Counted from the stretch's first letter, positions 33,765 to 43,658 are shown. The stretch: 64,000 nucleotides of DNA from Thiogranum sp963752745 (GCA_963752745.1 CAVWAK010000034.1:35773-99772); one strand, 5' to 3'. Program-made: numbers and translations. Notes: a model not told the origin generated them from the letters alone.

Positions 33765-34931
33765 CTAGTTGCGCCTTAGTCGATCCGAAACTGCTATCGG
33801 CGTCGGGTAACGCATCACAATATAATAGGACGATACGATAAAGCTGATCAGTGTGGCCAGCTGGATCAGGTAGGAAGCCTGTGATCCAATAATATTTGAG
33901 TGTGTGGCCAGCAGTGCGATCAGAAGAGAGAATTCGCTTATTTGTCCCAGGCGGGCCCCGATTTCCAGGGATCGTTCGGGGGATTCACCTTCGTAAACCC
34001 ACAATCGCTTAAAGACAACGGGTTTCACTACCAGGCTGATGATGGCCAGTATAGAAGCGGGTATCAGTACGTCCTGCATCATCGACAGATCGAAGCCGGC
34101 ACCGAGGCTGAAAAAGAACACCACGAGGAAAAAGTCCCGCAGCGGCTTCAGGCTTTCTGCGATGAAGCGCGATATTGGTTCCGTGGCAACAGCAATGCCT
34201 GCGATAAAGGCGCCGATTTCAGGCGACAGCCCCACAGCTTCTGACAACTGTGCCATGCCCAGGCACCAGCCAATGGCGAGTAGAAAAATATACTCCTGGA
34301 TAGTATCGAAGCGTGCCAGCAACCGGGCCAGTACATAGCGCGCAAAGGCGAAGGCGAACAGCATAAATGCCGGCAGTGCCAGTGCCAGTAGTGTGAAGCC
34401 CTGCCAGCCAGTATTGTTTCCACCAACACCATGCAGCGCCAGCAGGATCGCGATGGCAATTAAATCCTGCAGCAGCAATACACTAATTATTATTTCGCCG
34501 GTATGCTGATGGTGGAGTACGGTGCTGGGTAACAGCTTGAGGCCGATAATAGTGCTGGAAAACATCATCGCTGCACCGATAATGGCAGACTCTACAAGGT
34601 CGTAGCCAAATGCCAGCGCAGTGGCACCGCCGAGCGCGGCAAACAGCACTGAGCTGACCAGTGTTACCAGGGTTGCTTTGCGGAACAGGTGCCAGAGATC
34701 CTGCGGATGCAGATTAAGGCCGAGCAAAAACAGCAGAAAAACAATGCCAACGTGCGAGAGTTCCTGTAGCAGGTGTACATCATTGACCAGGCCAAGTGCC
34801 GAGGGCCCCATGGCCATGCCGAGCAGGATATAGGCCACCAGCATGGACTGACGGGCGTAAAGTGCCAGGGTTGCCAGTACGGCTGCGCCGGTAAAAATCA
34901 GGAATACCGAGAATACGATCGACTGGTCCAA
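33765..34931 (-). CDS. Kef-type cation:proton antiporter (CPA2)
   Basis: Membrane antiporter of the monovalent cation:proton antiporter-2 family. About 388 residues with 11-13 hydrophobic segments and CPA2 signatures: GMAMGPSALGLV, LFLLGLNLHPQDLW, SAIIGAAMMFSSTIIGLKLL and SPEIGAFIAGIAVA. The ion (K+ or Na+) and the KefG/F-like partner are not apparent. A TTG start at 34931 is preceded by GGAG 6 nt away. The longer frame to 35021 is rejected. No TrkA-N domain follows the transmembrane part, so it is a short form. Transcribed divergently from the efflux operon. Confidence 0.88.
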   Translation of the reverse strand: MDQSIVFSVFLIFTGAAVLATLALYARQSMLVAYILLGMAMGPSALGLVNDVHLLQELSHVGIVFLLFLLGLNLHPQDLWHLFRKATLVTLVSSVLFAALGGATALAFGYDLVESAIIGAAMMFSSTIIGLKLLPSTVLHHQHTGEIIISVLLLQDLIAIAILLALHGVGGNNTGWQGFTLLALALPAFMLFAFAFARYVLARLLARFDTIQEYIFLLAIGWCLGMAQLSEAVGLSPEIGAFIAGIAVATEPISRFIAESLKPLRDFFLVVFFFSLGAGFDLSMMQDVLIPASILAIISLVVKPVVFKRLWVYEGESPERSLEIGARLGQISEFSLLIALLATHSNIIGSQASYLIQLATLISFIVSSYYIVMRYPTPIAVSDRLRRN

Positions 34932-35066
34932 GTAATGCTCCTGCGGCTTTATTGTCCAAGCTCTGTGACTTACCGGGTACACTAACATACCTTGCGCAGC
35001 GGCTACTTTGAGTCGTTGCAAGTGAAACGGTATGCTGCATACATCTTACCGACTGACAATACACTT

Positions 35067-36143
35067 ATGCAAGACGTGTTGACGCTATTTTTCCGATGCC
35101 GGCTGCTGCCAGGCCTGCTTTTGATGCTTGCCCTGGTGCCAGTGTCGGCCATCGCTGCCCCTGAAGCCAAACCGGTGGTGGTTGCGGAAGCTACCCTGCG
35201 CGAGCTGGCGCCAGTCAACTGGTACACCGGTACCGTGATCAGTCGTGAGCAGGCACGTCTTGCGGCCGAGGTATCCGGACGCATGTTATGGGTCGCCGAA
35301 GTGGGCGGTGAGATTGAGAAAGACGACGTCGTCGCACGCATTGATGATACCTTGCTGCAGCAGGAGCATGCTGAGCGCAAGGCTGATATCGGACGTATCA
35401 ATGCACGACTGGGGTTTCTCAAGCAAGAGGCTTCGCGTCTGCAACGCCTGGCCAAACAGAACAATGCTGCGAAAAGTCAGCTGGAAAAAACTGTTTCTGA
35501 ACGGTTGGCGGCACAGAGTGAGCTTATGGCGTCGCAGGCACGCGAGCAGCGTACCAATGAGGAGTTGAAGCGCAGCAAGTTACGTGCGCCCTTTTCGGGT
35601 GTGGTGACAGAGCGTTTGCTTAACGCGGGAGAGTGGGCGGATAGCGGGACAGCTGTGGTTGCAATGACCGACCCACACAATCTTGAAGCGCAGAGCTGGG
35701 TATCTGTATCGGCACTGCCTTTCATCACAGTCGGCGACACGATAGCCATCAAGATTGACGACAGGGTCTACCGGGGGCTGGTGCGAACTTTAGTGCCGGT
35801 CAGCGATTTGCGCTCGCGCCTCTACGAGTTACGCGTCGAAATGCCTCCTGGTAACTGGAGCGTTGGCCAGAGTGTGCGAATCGCTGTTCCGACGCAGAAG
35901 CCGCGCAAAGTGCTTGCGGTGCCGCGAGATGCGCTGGTCTTGCGTCGCGGTTCCATCAGCCTCTACAAAGTCGACACTGATAACATGGCCAGGCGGGTTG
36001 CTGTTACAACCGGTATTGCCAGTGGCCCTTATATCGAAGTGTCTGGTGATCTTGAAGCTGGTGATCAAATTATTATACGTGGCGGCGAACGCATCAGGCC
36101 GGGTCAGGCTGTCAGCATTCAGCAGCCGGACCAGCCATTGTGA
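35067..36143 (+). CDS. RND efflux periplasmic adaptor subunit
   Basis: Membrane fusion (HlyD-like) protein of a tripartite pump, 358 residues from ATG 35067. Signal peptide (LLPGLLLMLALVPVSAIAA), a barrel-sandwich/lipoyl region (GTVISREQARLAAEVSGRMLWVAEVGGEIEKDDVVARIDD), a coiled-coil hairpin (EHAERKADIGRINARLGFLKQEASRLQRLAKQNN) and beta-barrel and C-terminal domains. Its GTGA stop/start junction overlaps the permease gene by 4 nt. There is no outer-membrane channel gene next to it, so it may use TolC from elsewhere. The substrate is unknown. Confidence 0.9.
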   Translation: MQDVLTLFFRCRLLPGLLLMLALVPVSAIAAPEAKPVVVAEATLRELAPVNWYTGTVISREQARLAAEVSGRMLWVAEVGGEIEKDDVVARIDDTLLQQEHAERKADIGRINARLGFLKQEASRLQRLAKQNNAAKSQLEKTVSERLAAQSELMASQAREQRTNEELKRSKLRAPFSGVVTERLLNAGEWADSGTAVVAMTDPHNLEAQSWVSVSALPFITVGDTIAIKIDDRVYRGLVRTLVPVSDLRSRLYELRVEMPPGNWSVGQSVRIAVPTQKPRKVLAVPRDALVLRRGSISLYKVDTDNMARRVAVTTGIASGPYIEVSGDLEAGDQIIIRGGERIRPGQAVSIQQPDQPL

Positions 36144-39100
36144 ATCTGACGCGTCTGGCGCTGTCCAACCGGGTTGCGGCTCTGGTCGCCGCCCTGCTGG
36201 TAATGTTATTCGGTTTTCTCAGCCTGGAGCGACTCCCGGTTCAGCTGACACCGGAAGTTGAACGCCCCTCGATCACTGTTACCACTGCGTGGCGTGCCGC
36301 AGCACCCGAAGAAATCGAATCCGAAATTATTGAACCCCAGGAAAAAGCACTGCGTGGAACACCAGGTATGGATGAGATGCTTTCCAGGGCGCAGCGTGGT
36401 CGTGCCAGGGTTACGCTTCGGTTTAAGGTTGGCTCCGATCTTCAGCGGGCGCTGATCGATGTGCTGAACAGGCTTAATCGGGTAAGAGGATACCCGGAAG
36501 ATGCTGACGAACCACGTTTGTCCACCGTCGGCGAGCGTACCCGTCCTATTGCCTGGTTCATAATCAGGGCCTTGCCGGGAAACAATAACGCATTATCTGA
36601 TTACCACCATCTTGTTGAAGATATTGTCCAGACTCGCTTTGAACGTGTTGAAGGAGTTTCGCAGTCCGAGGTCCGAGGTGGTCGAGCCAAGGAACTACGC
36701 ATCAGCTTTGATCCCTACAAGATGGCGGCACTTGATGTTGATTTGCCCACGGTTGCCTCGCGTGTTGGTCGAAATGAAGATACATCGGCCGGTCAGGTCG
36801 ATATTGGCAAGCGTCGTTATACGGTGCGTTTCGCAGGCACTTACCCGATTGACCAGTTTGGAGAGCTGGTTGTCGATTGGCGTGAAGGCCGTCCGGTGCT
36901 GCTGCGAGATATCGCCAGCATTGAGCTGCAGCCAGTAGATCGCGAAAGTCTTGTTATCAATCAGGGGGGCTCGGTGATCGCCGTTAATGCCTACCGGGAA
37001 TCGGGTGTTAATGTTCTGGAGGTAATGGAGGGTTTACAGCAGGTAGTCGCCGAGCTCGAGGTTCCGCTCGAGCAGGCGGGGTTGAGCATCCAGCAGGTCT
37101 ACGACGAAACTATCTATATCCACAACTCCGTTTCCATGTTGACCGGTAATCTCGTGGCAGGGGTTTTTCTTGCAGTTGGCGTTCTATGGTGGTTTTTACG
37201 GCGCCTGCGTGCCACCTTGATTGTGGCAGCGGCGATTCCGCTGTGCCTCGCATTTGCTTTTTTTGTTCTCGATATCAGCGGGCATACGTTGAACATTATT
37301 TCACTGGCCGGCCTGGCGTTCGCAGTAGGTATGGTCCTGGATTCCGGCATCGTTGTGCTGGAAAATATTGTGCGTTTGCGTGAAGCGGGCCAGCCTCCGG
37401 AGCAGGCAGCGCTGGAGGGCTCAGACCAGGTATGGGGTGCGCTCCTGGCATCAACGGCAACTACTGTTGCTGTTTTTCTGCCCGTCGTATTTCTGCAGGA
37501 TGAGGCAGGTCAGTTATTTGCCGATCTGGCGATAGCGATTACCGCTGCGATCATAGCGTCGATGCTGGTTGCCACCTCTCTGGTTCCGGCGGCAGCACGC
37601 CAATGGCTGACTGACTATCATGTGCAAGACCGTCACGCGCACTGGTGGTCTTCTGCCAGTCGCTGGATTATGCAACTGACCGAGACCCGACAGCGTCGCT
37701 GGAGCTTGATTCTGTCGCTGACTGTATTGCCCGCACTGCTGAGTTGGACACTGGTACCTGAAATGGATTATCTGCCTACCGGTAATCGTAACCGGGTATC
37801 GGCCACTATCAGCGTGGCGCCGGGTGTGAATCTGGACACCATCGAACGGGAAATGGGACGTGTGGTGGCAGAGCGCATGCAGCCCTACCTGGATGGCGAA
37901 AAGTTGCCACGGGTCAAACACTATTTCTTCGTGGTGCATCGAAGTGGTGCATTTATGGGCGTGCGGGCGGAACGTGCAGAGGATGTCGAAGCGTTGCTGC
38001 CGGTGCTGAACGAAATCGTACGTGGCTTCCCTGATACGTTGGCGTATGCGCGCAGAGACTCGTTGTTTCGTGGTTTTGGCGGTGGCGGCAACGTTAATGT
38101 GAACTTGCAGTCACGACATCTGGAAGCCTTGCTGGATGCCGCCAGAATTGGTTATGACCTGATTGAAGAAACAATCCCCGGAGTATCGGTATCCCCGCAG
38201 CCGGCACTGGAAATGGCGGAGCCCGAGATCCTGCTCAAGCCAGACGAGCGACGTATCGCAGAAGCTGGCTGGAACCGCGAAACAGTGGCGAGAGTGGCCA
38301 GGGCACTGGGTTCCGGCCTGTTTGTTGGTGAGTATTTTGATGGCGAGCGACGGCGCGATATTGTGTTACGCAGTGATGCCTGGGAGACCCCCGAAGAGCT
38401 CGAAGCAATACCGGTGGTTACACCACAGGCTGGTGTACTGCCGCTTGGTGAACTGGTTGCCGTCGAGCGTACCGCGGGCCCGGATCAGATCAGGCGGCTC
38501 GATCGACGCAGGACGGTAAACCTGTCAGTGCGTGCACCCGAAGGCATGTCGCTGGAGCAGTTGATGAAGACCTTGCGCACGGAGGTGGAGCCCCGCTTGT
38601 TGGAGATGCTTCCCGAGGACGGGAGCATCCGCTATGCGGGTACAGCGGAAAAGCTGGATGAGGCGCTGGCCAGTTTGAGTGGCAGTTTTCTGTTGGCAGT
38701 CGCGATATTGTATCTGTTGATGAGCGCTCTGTTCCGCTCGTTCCTGGACAGTTTACTGGTATTGATTGTATTGCCGCTTGCGACAGTTGGTGGTGTTATT
38801 GGTTTGCAACTTGTTAACCTGTTTGTTTTTCAGTCCATGGACCTGTTGACCATGATAGGTTTTATCATTTTGCTTGGCCTGGTGGTGAATAATGCCATCC
38901 TGCTCGTTTATCAGACACGTCGAGCAGAGCGTGAAGGAAGTGCAAGACGCGCAGCGGTACAGCAGGCAGTCCAGTTGCGCTTGCGGCCGATACTGATGAG
39001 TACGCTGACAAGCCTGTTCGGTATGTTGCCGCTGCTGCTGGTTCCGGGGGCCGGTACCGAACTCTATCGTGGGCTGGCAGCTGTGATTGTCGGCGGGCTT

Positions 39101-39202
39101 GCGATCAGCACGGTTTTTACGCTGCTTCTGTTACCTGGCATGTTGAGGTTGGGTGAATCTGTTTCGGTTCAGCCGCAGCCAGGTGGTACTATCGCTCCAT
39201 GA
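36140..39202 (+). CDS. RND efflux transporter permease
   Basis: Inner-membrane proton-driven pump of the AcrB/MexB superfamily, 1020 residues with twelve predicted membrane segments. The two halves, each with a large periplasmic loop, are visible. Family motifs include the N-terminal LALSNRVAALVAALLVMLFGFLSLERLPVQLTPE, the intramembrane segment GLAFAVGMVLDSGIVVLENI and the C-terminal LGLVVNNAILLVYQTR. The start is GTG at 36140, overlapping the adaptor gene; the DUF2333 gene overlaps its end (ATGA). All three are therefore likely co-transcribed. Substrate unknown. Confidence 0.94.
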   Translation: MNLTRLALSNRVAALVAALLVMLFGFLSLERLPVQLTPEVERPSITVTTAWRAAAPEEIESEIIEPQEKALRGTPGMDEMLSRAQRGRARVTLRFKVGSDLQRALIDVLNRLNRVRGYPEDADEPRLSTVGERTRPIAWFIIRALPGNNNALSDYHHLVEDIVQTRFERVEGVSQSEVRGGRAKELRISFDPYKMAALDVDLPTVASRVGRNEDTSAGQVDIGKRRYTVRFAGTYPIDQFGELVVDWREGRPVLLRDIASIELQPVDRESLVINQGGSVIAVNAYRESGVNVLEVMEGLQQVVAELEVPLEQAGLSIQQVYDETIYIHNSVSMLTGNLVAGVFLAVGVLWWFLRRLRATLIVAAAIPLCLAFAFFVLDISGHTLNIISLAGLAFAVGMVLDSGIVVLENIVRLREAGQPPEQAALEGSDQVWGALLASTATTVAVFLPVVFLQDEAGQLFADLAIAITAAIIASMLVATSLVPAAARQWLTDYHVQDRHAHWWSSASRWIMQLTETRQRRWSLILSLTVLPALLSWTLVPEMDYLPTGNRNRVSATISVAPGVNLDTIEREMGRVVAERMQPYLDGEKLPRVKHYFFVVHRSGAFMGVRAERAEDVEALLPVLNEIVRGFPDTLAYARRDSLFRGFGGGGNVNVNLQSRHLEALLDAARIGYDLIEETIPGVSVSPQPALEMAEPEILLKPDERRIAEAGWNRETVARVARALGSGLFVGEYFDGERRRDIVLRSDAWETPEELEAIPVVTPQAGVLPLGELVAVERTAGPDQIRRLDRRRTVNLSVRAPEGMSLEQLMKTLRTEVEPRLLEMLPEDGSIRYAGTAEKLDEALASLSGSFLLAVAILYLLMSALFRSFLDSLLVLIVLPLATVGGVIGLQLVNLFVFQSMDLLTMIGFIILLGLVVNNAILLVYQTRRAEREGSARRAAVQQAVQLRLRPILMSTLTSLFGMLPLLLVPGAGTELYRGLAAVIVGGLAISTVFTLLLLPGMLRLGESVSVQPQPGGTIAP

Positions 39203-40290
39203 ACTGGAAAGCTGAAGCAAGCACGACTGCGTGGAAACTCAGCGAATGGCTGAAAGGTCTGTTGTGGCGTCTGCGTGATTTGTATCATCCGGAAAATCTT
39301 AAACAGAAGGGTTTGATCGGTTCGGCTGTGCTGTTGTTGGTGACGGCGCTGTTAATTGCCGTCGTTGTCGGCATGTACTGGAGCAGGGAACCAGAACCAT
39401 TCGACGTGCGTAAGGCTGCATTGAAGTATGTCGATGGTGATGAGAATCGCCTCGTTACCGGTGTCGTTTACACAAGTGCGTTAATGCATGTCGGTGATGC
39501 GTTGCTCGACAAACCCGGCGGCTATATTTCCAACGATATGCTGCCACCGGGACTATGGCTCGATAATATTCGCAACTGGGAATATGGTGCACTTGTCATG
39601 TTGCGCGATGGCGCTTCTGCATTGCGCAACCATATTTCCCGCTCCCAGTCACAATCGGTGGAAGACAAGGCGCTTGCCGAGGCAGAGCCAAAGTTTAATT
39701 TCAGTAATGACTCCTGGATATTTCCGGCAACCGAAAGCCAATACCGCAACGGCCTGCACTGGCTGATGGATTATCTGCAGCGTCTCAGTGATACCGAAAA
39801 TCAGCAGGCCCAGTTTTTTGCGCGTTCTGACAATCTTCGGCAGTATCTTGAGATTGTCGAGAAGCGCCTTGGTAGTCTGTCGCAAAGACTAAGTGCCAGT
39901 GTTGGCCAGGTGCGGGTTAATACCGATCTTGCCGGTGATACAGATGCAAGACAGTCGACGCAGGCCTCTGATGTTGTAGTGGTGCAGACGCCCTGGCTTG
40001 AGCTTGATGATGTGTTTTATGAAGCGCGCGGTGCGACATGGGCGCTTCGCGCCATTTTGCAGTCTGTCGAATATGACTTCAGGGAAATACTGAAAAAGAA
40101 GAATGCCTTGATATCCCTGCGCCAGATTATTCGTGAACTGGACGAGAGCCAGCAGTCTGCATTCAGCCCCGTAATTCTGAATGGTAGCGGCTTTGGTATC
40201 TTTGCCAACTACTCGTTGACCATGGCAAATTATATTGCGCGTGCCAACGCAGCGATAATCGACTTGAGAAATCTGTTACAGCAGGGTTGA
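39199..40290 (+). CDS. DUF2333 family membrane protein
   Basis: A 363-residue protein with one N-terminal membrane segment (about residues 42-62, GSAVLLLVTALLIAVVVGMYW) and a large periplasmic domain. DUF2333 hallmarks are GGYISNDMLPPGLWLDNIRNWEYGALVMLRDGASALRN and later LDDVFYEARGATWALRAILQ. DUF2333 is conserved in gammaproteobacteria with no known role. Its ATG overlaps the permease stop, so it may assist this pump; that is inference. The DUF2007 gene follows 10 bp later. Confidence 0.9.
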   Translation: MNWKAEASTTAWKLSEWLKGLLWRLRDLYHPENLKQKGLIGSAVLLLVTALLIAVVVGMYWSREPEPFDVRKAALKYVDGDENRLVTGVVYTSALMHVGDALLDKPGGYISNDMLPPGLWLDNIRNWEYGALVMLRDGASALRNHISRSQSQSVEDKALAEAEPKFNFSNDSWIFPATESQYRNGLHWLMDYLQRLSDTENQQAQFFARSDNLRQYLEIVEKRLGSLSQRLSASVGQVRVNTDLAGDTDARQSTQASDVVVVQTPWLELDDVFYEARGATWALRAILQSVEYDFREILKKKNALISLRQIIRELDESQQSAFSPVILNGSGFGIFANYSLTMANYIARANAAIIDLRNLLQQG

Positions 40291-40300
40291 TGGTAACGGA

Positions 40301-40516
40301 GTGGTTAAGGTTTACGATGCAGGCAACATAACCGAGGCGCATATTGTTCGTGGCATGCTGGAGGCGCACGGTATTGAAGCGCACGTTGGCGGGCACTATT
40401 TGCAGGGAGGGATCGGTGAGCTGGCGGTGCAGGGGTTTGCCGCTGTTTATGTTGAAGATACTGAGGTGGTAGCAGCACGTTCTCTAATCAGTGCCTATGA
40501 GCGTGGAGAGCTCTGA
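40301..40516 (+). CDS. DUF2007 family small protein
   Basis: A 71-residue protein (MVKVYDAGNITEAHIVRGMLEAHGIEAHVGGHYLQGGIGELAVQGF). The pattern, a strand, then a helix with EA-x-x-x-R/K-xxLEAxGIxA, then GG...V, is the DUF2007 putative signal-transducing family, a ferredoxin-like (PII/ACT-resembling) fold. It starts with GTG at 40301. It is the last gene of the efflux/DUF2333 cluster. It converges on the small gene at 40568. Confidence 0.85.
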   Translation: MVKVYDAGNITEAHIVRGMLEAHGIEAHVGGHYLQGGIGELAVQGFAAVYVEDTEVVAARSLISAYERGEL

Positions 40517-40567
40517 GGCCCGTGTAATATGCGCTCAAGTTGCGGATGAAGCCCGCTCATCAGCAAC

Positions 40568-40867
40568 TTAGTCGTCCTTCTTGCCCAGTCCCCGGGTCAT
40601 TTTTGAAATATCCAGTGGCACCACAACTTCCGACGGTGGTTCGTCGACAAAACGAGGTCGTGCACTTGTATCGCGACCATGTTCCCTGGCCAGTTCCTGC
40701 TCGCGCCCCGTAATTACCATCAGGCACTCACGGATGTCGCGAATTGTTTGTTCCGACAGCGGGTGCTTGAGACCGGGTTCGGTGGCCGTGTCTTTTGCGA
40801 CGCTGGTCAGCACGCTTTTCACCATGCGCAATACGCGCTCTTCTTTGCTCAGCTCGGGTTCGCTCAT
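40568..40867 (-). CDS. Conserved hypothetical protein, 99 residues
   Basis: Function unknown. It reads MSEPELSKEERVLRMVKSVL, then LSEQTIRDIRECLMVITGREQELARE, PRFVDEPPSEVVVPLDIS. I recall similar Chromatiales/Xanthomonadales proteins, some labelled loosely as segregation and condensation related, but nothing in the sequence supports that. It is soluble, with helical first half and a polar, conserved-looking tail. The ATG at 40867 is chosen over 40906 because the extra residues are not protein-like. The next gene on the same strand is uup, upstream by 41 bp in the opposite sense of order (uup ends before). Confidence 0.65.
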   Translation of the reverse strand: MSEPELSKEERVLRMVKSVLTSVAKDTATEPGLKHPLSEQTIRDIRECLMVITGREQELAREHGRDTSARPRFVDEPPSEVVVPLDISKMTRGLGKKDD

Positions 40868-40947
40868 AAGTACAGTACCGTTGTTTGATCGGCTATTATG
40901 CCACACCGGGCAGGATTAACTCCAAACACGCGAATTTCCGGCGGGTT

Positions 40948-42846
40948 TTATAATGATGGGTCACTCTGGTGGTCAAGTTCTTCCCAGCGCTGGTAGGCAA
41001 GTGCCAGCTCGTCTTCTGCAGCCGCAAGGCGATTTTTCTCGCCAGTGATGTGCTCCCCGGGCGATTGGTAGAATGCAGGATTCGCCATGGCGCGGTGTAT
41101 AGCTTCAATAGTGGTTTCCAGGTTCTCGATGCGCTGCGGAAGCTGATCCAGCTCGCGCTGATCTTTATAACTCAGTTTTCTAGCTTCCGATTTCGAGGGC
41201 TCGGAGTTGGTTACCGATCTCTCTTCCGTCCCGGGGTTTTTTTTGGTTTCGGTTTTGCGCTGTCGCAACCAGTCGGTGTAACCGCCGACGTATTCATTCA
41301 CACAGGCATTTCCTTCGAATACCAATGAACTGGTTACCACACTGTCTATGAATGAGCGGTCATGGCTGACCAGTAAAACGGTACCCGTGTATTCGAGCAA
41401 GCGTTCTTCGAGCAGATCCAGTGTGTCCATATCCAGGTCGTTGGTGGGTTCGTCGAGCACCAGCAGGTTGCTGGGTTTGCTAAACAGCTTGGCGAGCAGC
41501 AAACGGTTGCGTTCGCCACCAGACAGCGCTGACAGCGGCGTGTGGCATCGGTCGGGCGTAAACAGAAAGTCCTGAAGGTAACTGATGACGTGGCGCTGTT
41601 GCCCGCTAATATCGATAAACTGCCTTCCATCGGCGAGGTTATCGATAACTGATTGCTGTTCATCAAGTTGGGCGCGACGTTGGTCAAAGTAGGCAACTTC
41701 AAGTTTGGCGCCGCGCCGAAGGCTGCCACTTTCAGGCTCCAGATCACCCAATAGAAGGCGCAGCAACGTCGTTTTACCAACGCCGTTGGGACCGATAATG
41801 CCGACTTTGTCACCTCTCAGTATCAGCGTGGAGAGGTTCTTGATGAGTGGCTGGTTGTTAAAGCCGTAACTGACATCTTTACATTCAAAAACCAGCTTGC
41901 CGGATTGTTCGGCTGCATCTACGCGGATATTGGCCTTGCCGGTACGCTGGCGGCGGGCGTTGCGTTCATTACGCATTTTTTCCAGGGCTCGTACCCGGCC
42001 TTCATTGCGGGTGCGGCGGGCCTTGATACCCTGCCGGATCCAGCGTTCTTCCTCAGCCAGTTTTTTGTCAAAGGCGGCCTGGTGACTGGCCTCGGTATCT
42101 AGCCAGTCCTGCTTTCGCTTAAGGTAGTTCGGGTAATTGCCGGGCCAGTCGGTGAGTATGCCGCGATCCAGGTCGATGATACGTGTTGCCAGTCGGGTCA
42201 GGAAGCTGCGGTCGTGAGTGATGAACAACAGCGTGCCATTAAATTCCAGCAGAAAATTCTCCAGCCACTCGATGGACTGGATATCCAGATGGTTGGTGGG
42301 TTCATCCAGTAGCAGCAGGTCAGGTGTCGAGACCAGCGCACGTCCCAGCAACACCCGGCGCTGAACGCCCCCGGACAGGGTATCGAAGGCAGCATCCGCG
42401 TCCAGGTCGAGGCGTGAGAGCACGGTTTCCACCTGTTGCTCGAGGTTCCAGCCACCGCGGGTTTCAAGCTCGTGCTGTGTGGTCGCCAGTTGTTCAAGGA
42501 GCCGGGCATCTGTGCTTTCCGCCAGCTCGGCACTGAGTTGGTGAAAGCGCTTGATGACGTCACCCAGTGACCCTAACCCGCTGGCAATGCAGTCAAAAAC
42601 GCTGCCAGACAGTTCGCCGGGAAGATTCTGTTCGAGCGAAGCAATGCGCAGGCCCTGGCGGAGTTCGATGCCCCCCTCGTCGGGCTTGAGCGTGCCTTCG
42701 AGGACTTTTAACAGTGTGGATTTTCCACAGCCATTGCGTCCCACCAGGCAAACGCGTTCGCCTGGCTCAATACTCAGGTTGATGTGATCAAGCAGGGTAT
42801 CGGGGCCAAAGCTGAGTGACAGGTCGCGGGTACGTAGTAGTGGCAT
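40948..42846 (-). CDS. uup: ABC-F family ATPase Uup
   Basis: Cytoplasmic ABC-F ATPase with two nucleotide-binding domains and no membrane part; Uup affects ribosome function and transposon excision in relatives. Motifs in order: Walker A GRNGCGKST, signature LSGGVQRRV, Walker B LLLDEPTNHLD; then second Walker A GPNGVGKTT, LSGGERNRL and LVLDEPTNDLD. The C-terminal region (about 540-632) is a charged coiled-coil (KDQRELDQLPQRIENLETTIEAI) that in Uup binds DNA or ribosome. 632 residues is full length. Confidence 0.94.
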   Translation of the reverse strand: MPLLRTRDLSLSFGPDTLLDHINLSIEPGERVCLVGRNGCGKSTLLKVLEGTLKPDEGGIELRQGLRIASLEQNLPGELSGSVFDCIASGLGSLGDVIKRFHQLSAELAESTDARLLEQLATTQHELETRGGWNLEQQVETVLSRLDLDADAAFDTLSGGVQRRVLLGRALVSTPDLLLLDEPTNHLDIQSIEWLENFLLEFNGTLLFITHDRSFLTRLATRIIDLDRGILTDWPGNYPNYLKRKQDWLDTEASHQAAFDKKLAEEERWIRQGIKARRTRNEGRVRALEKMRNERNARRQRTGKANIRVDAAEQSGKLVFECKDVSYGFNNQPLIKNLSTLILRGDKVGIIGPNGVGKTTLLRLLLGDLEPESGSLRRGAKLEVAYFDQRRAQLDEQQSVIDNLADGRQFIDISGQQRHVISYLQDFLFTPDRCHTPLSALSGGERNRLLLAKLFSKPSNLLVLDEPTNDLDMDTLDLLEERLLEYTGTVLLVSHDRSFIDSVVTSSLVFEGNACVNEYVGGYTDWLRQRKTETKKNPGTEERSVTNSEPSKSEARKLSYKDQRELDQLPQRIENLETTIEAIHRAMANPAFYQSPGEHITGEKNRLAAAEDELALAYQRWEELDHQSDPSL

Positions 42847-42938
42847 GGGGCGCAGAGCATAAGCGGGTCGGGGGGATGGCTCAACAGATTTTCGTCTGTG
42901 CCGATAACCTTCTCAGATGGCCAGGGTCAATCCGGAAA

Positions 42939-42954
42939 TGTGACCTGCGTCACG
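42939..42954 (+). promoter_or_regulatory. CRP/Vfr-like site upstream of the helix-hairpin-helix membrane protein
   Basis: TGTGA-N6-TCAC followed by G at the last position: one base short of the full CRP consensus (TGTGA-N6-TCACA). It is 61 bp before the ATG at 43016, a plausible activating distance. A CRP or Vfr homologue has not been seen in this window, so regulation is inferred. Confidence 0.4.
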
Positions 42955-43015
42955 GTCCGGGTAATATCGACTGGGCAGACTGGTCATCCGGATAAAGTCA
43001 CGGGGAAACAGGCAC

Positions 43016-43657
43016 ATGTCTGATCACGAGTTCTACGCGCAACCAACAGTATTCGATCAATGGCATGCCAGTATTGGCAGCTGGGTATGCGCGCGCTTCA
43101 ATGGCCTGTGTCCTTATAGCTGGGTAATTGGTTTTAGCGTGCTCGGCTGCATTTCCTTTATCACCGCGATGGCGGTACTTGCGGTGACCCTGGGCAGCAG
43201 TGCAGGCAGTACGACTTTGCTTTGGAACGATTCCATGGCCCAAGGGCTTACTGTCCTGGTTGGTTTGATTGCAGCCCAGATCCTGTTCCGCCAGGCGCTC
43301 GATGCCTGGCCGGCACACATCGAGTTACCAATGGCCTGGCAGCGTGTTGGCCGCTACGTAGGATGGCAGCCGCCGGCTCAGCCGCGGTTGGTTTCGAAGC
43401 AAACTGCTGTAGTTGTCAGCTTGCCCGGACCGGTTCCAGCCCCATCTTCGGCTGCAGATGACCAGCAGGCTGTGCAGGCATTTTTCTCCGGTGTGCGTGC
43501 TGCCGGGATCAACGTGGCGATTGCCAAGGCTCTGTTCGGCGCCGGTATTCGTTCGCCGCAGCATCTGTTGAAGGCGCGCGATGAGCAGCTATTTGCAATC
43601 CGCGGCGTAGGTCCCGCTACCGTTCGTAAGCTGCGTTCCCAGTTCAAGGGGCAATAA
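43016..43657 (+). CDS. Membrane-anchored helix-hairpin-helix protein
   Basis: A 213-residue protein not recognised as a named family. Two membrane segments (about residues 38-62 and 76-92) precede a hydrophilic linker rich in Pro/Ala, and the C-terminal 65 residues contain a helix-hairpin-helix-like motif (GIRSPQHLLKARDEQLFAIRGVGPATVRKLRSQF) typical of DNA-binding proteins. A combination of membrane anchoring and DNA binding is suggestive of competence or chromosome tethering, but there is no direct evidence. The ATG follows a GGGG-containing segment. Confidence 0.65.
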   Translation: MSDHEFYAQPTVFDQWHASIGSWVCARFNGLCPYSWVIGFSVLGCISFITAMAVLAVTLGSSAGSTTLLWNDSMAQGLTVLVGLIAAQILFRQALDAWPAHIELPMAWQRVGRYVGWQPPAQPRLVSKQTAVVVSLPGPVPAPSSAADDQQAVQAFFSGVRAAGINVAIAKALFGAGIRSPQHLLKARDEQLFAIRGVGPATVRKLRSQFKGQ

Positions 43658-43658
43658 T

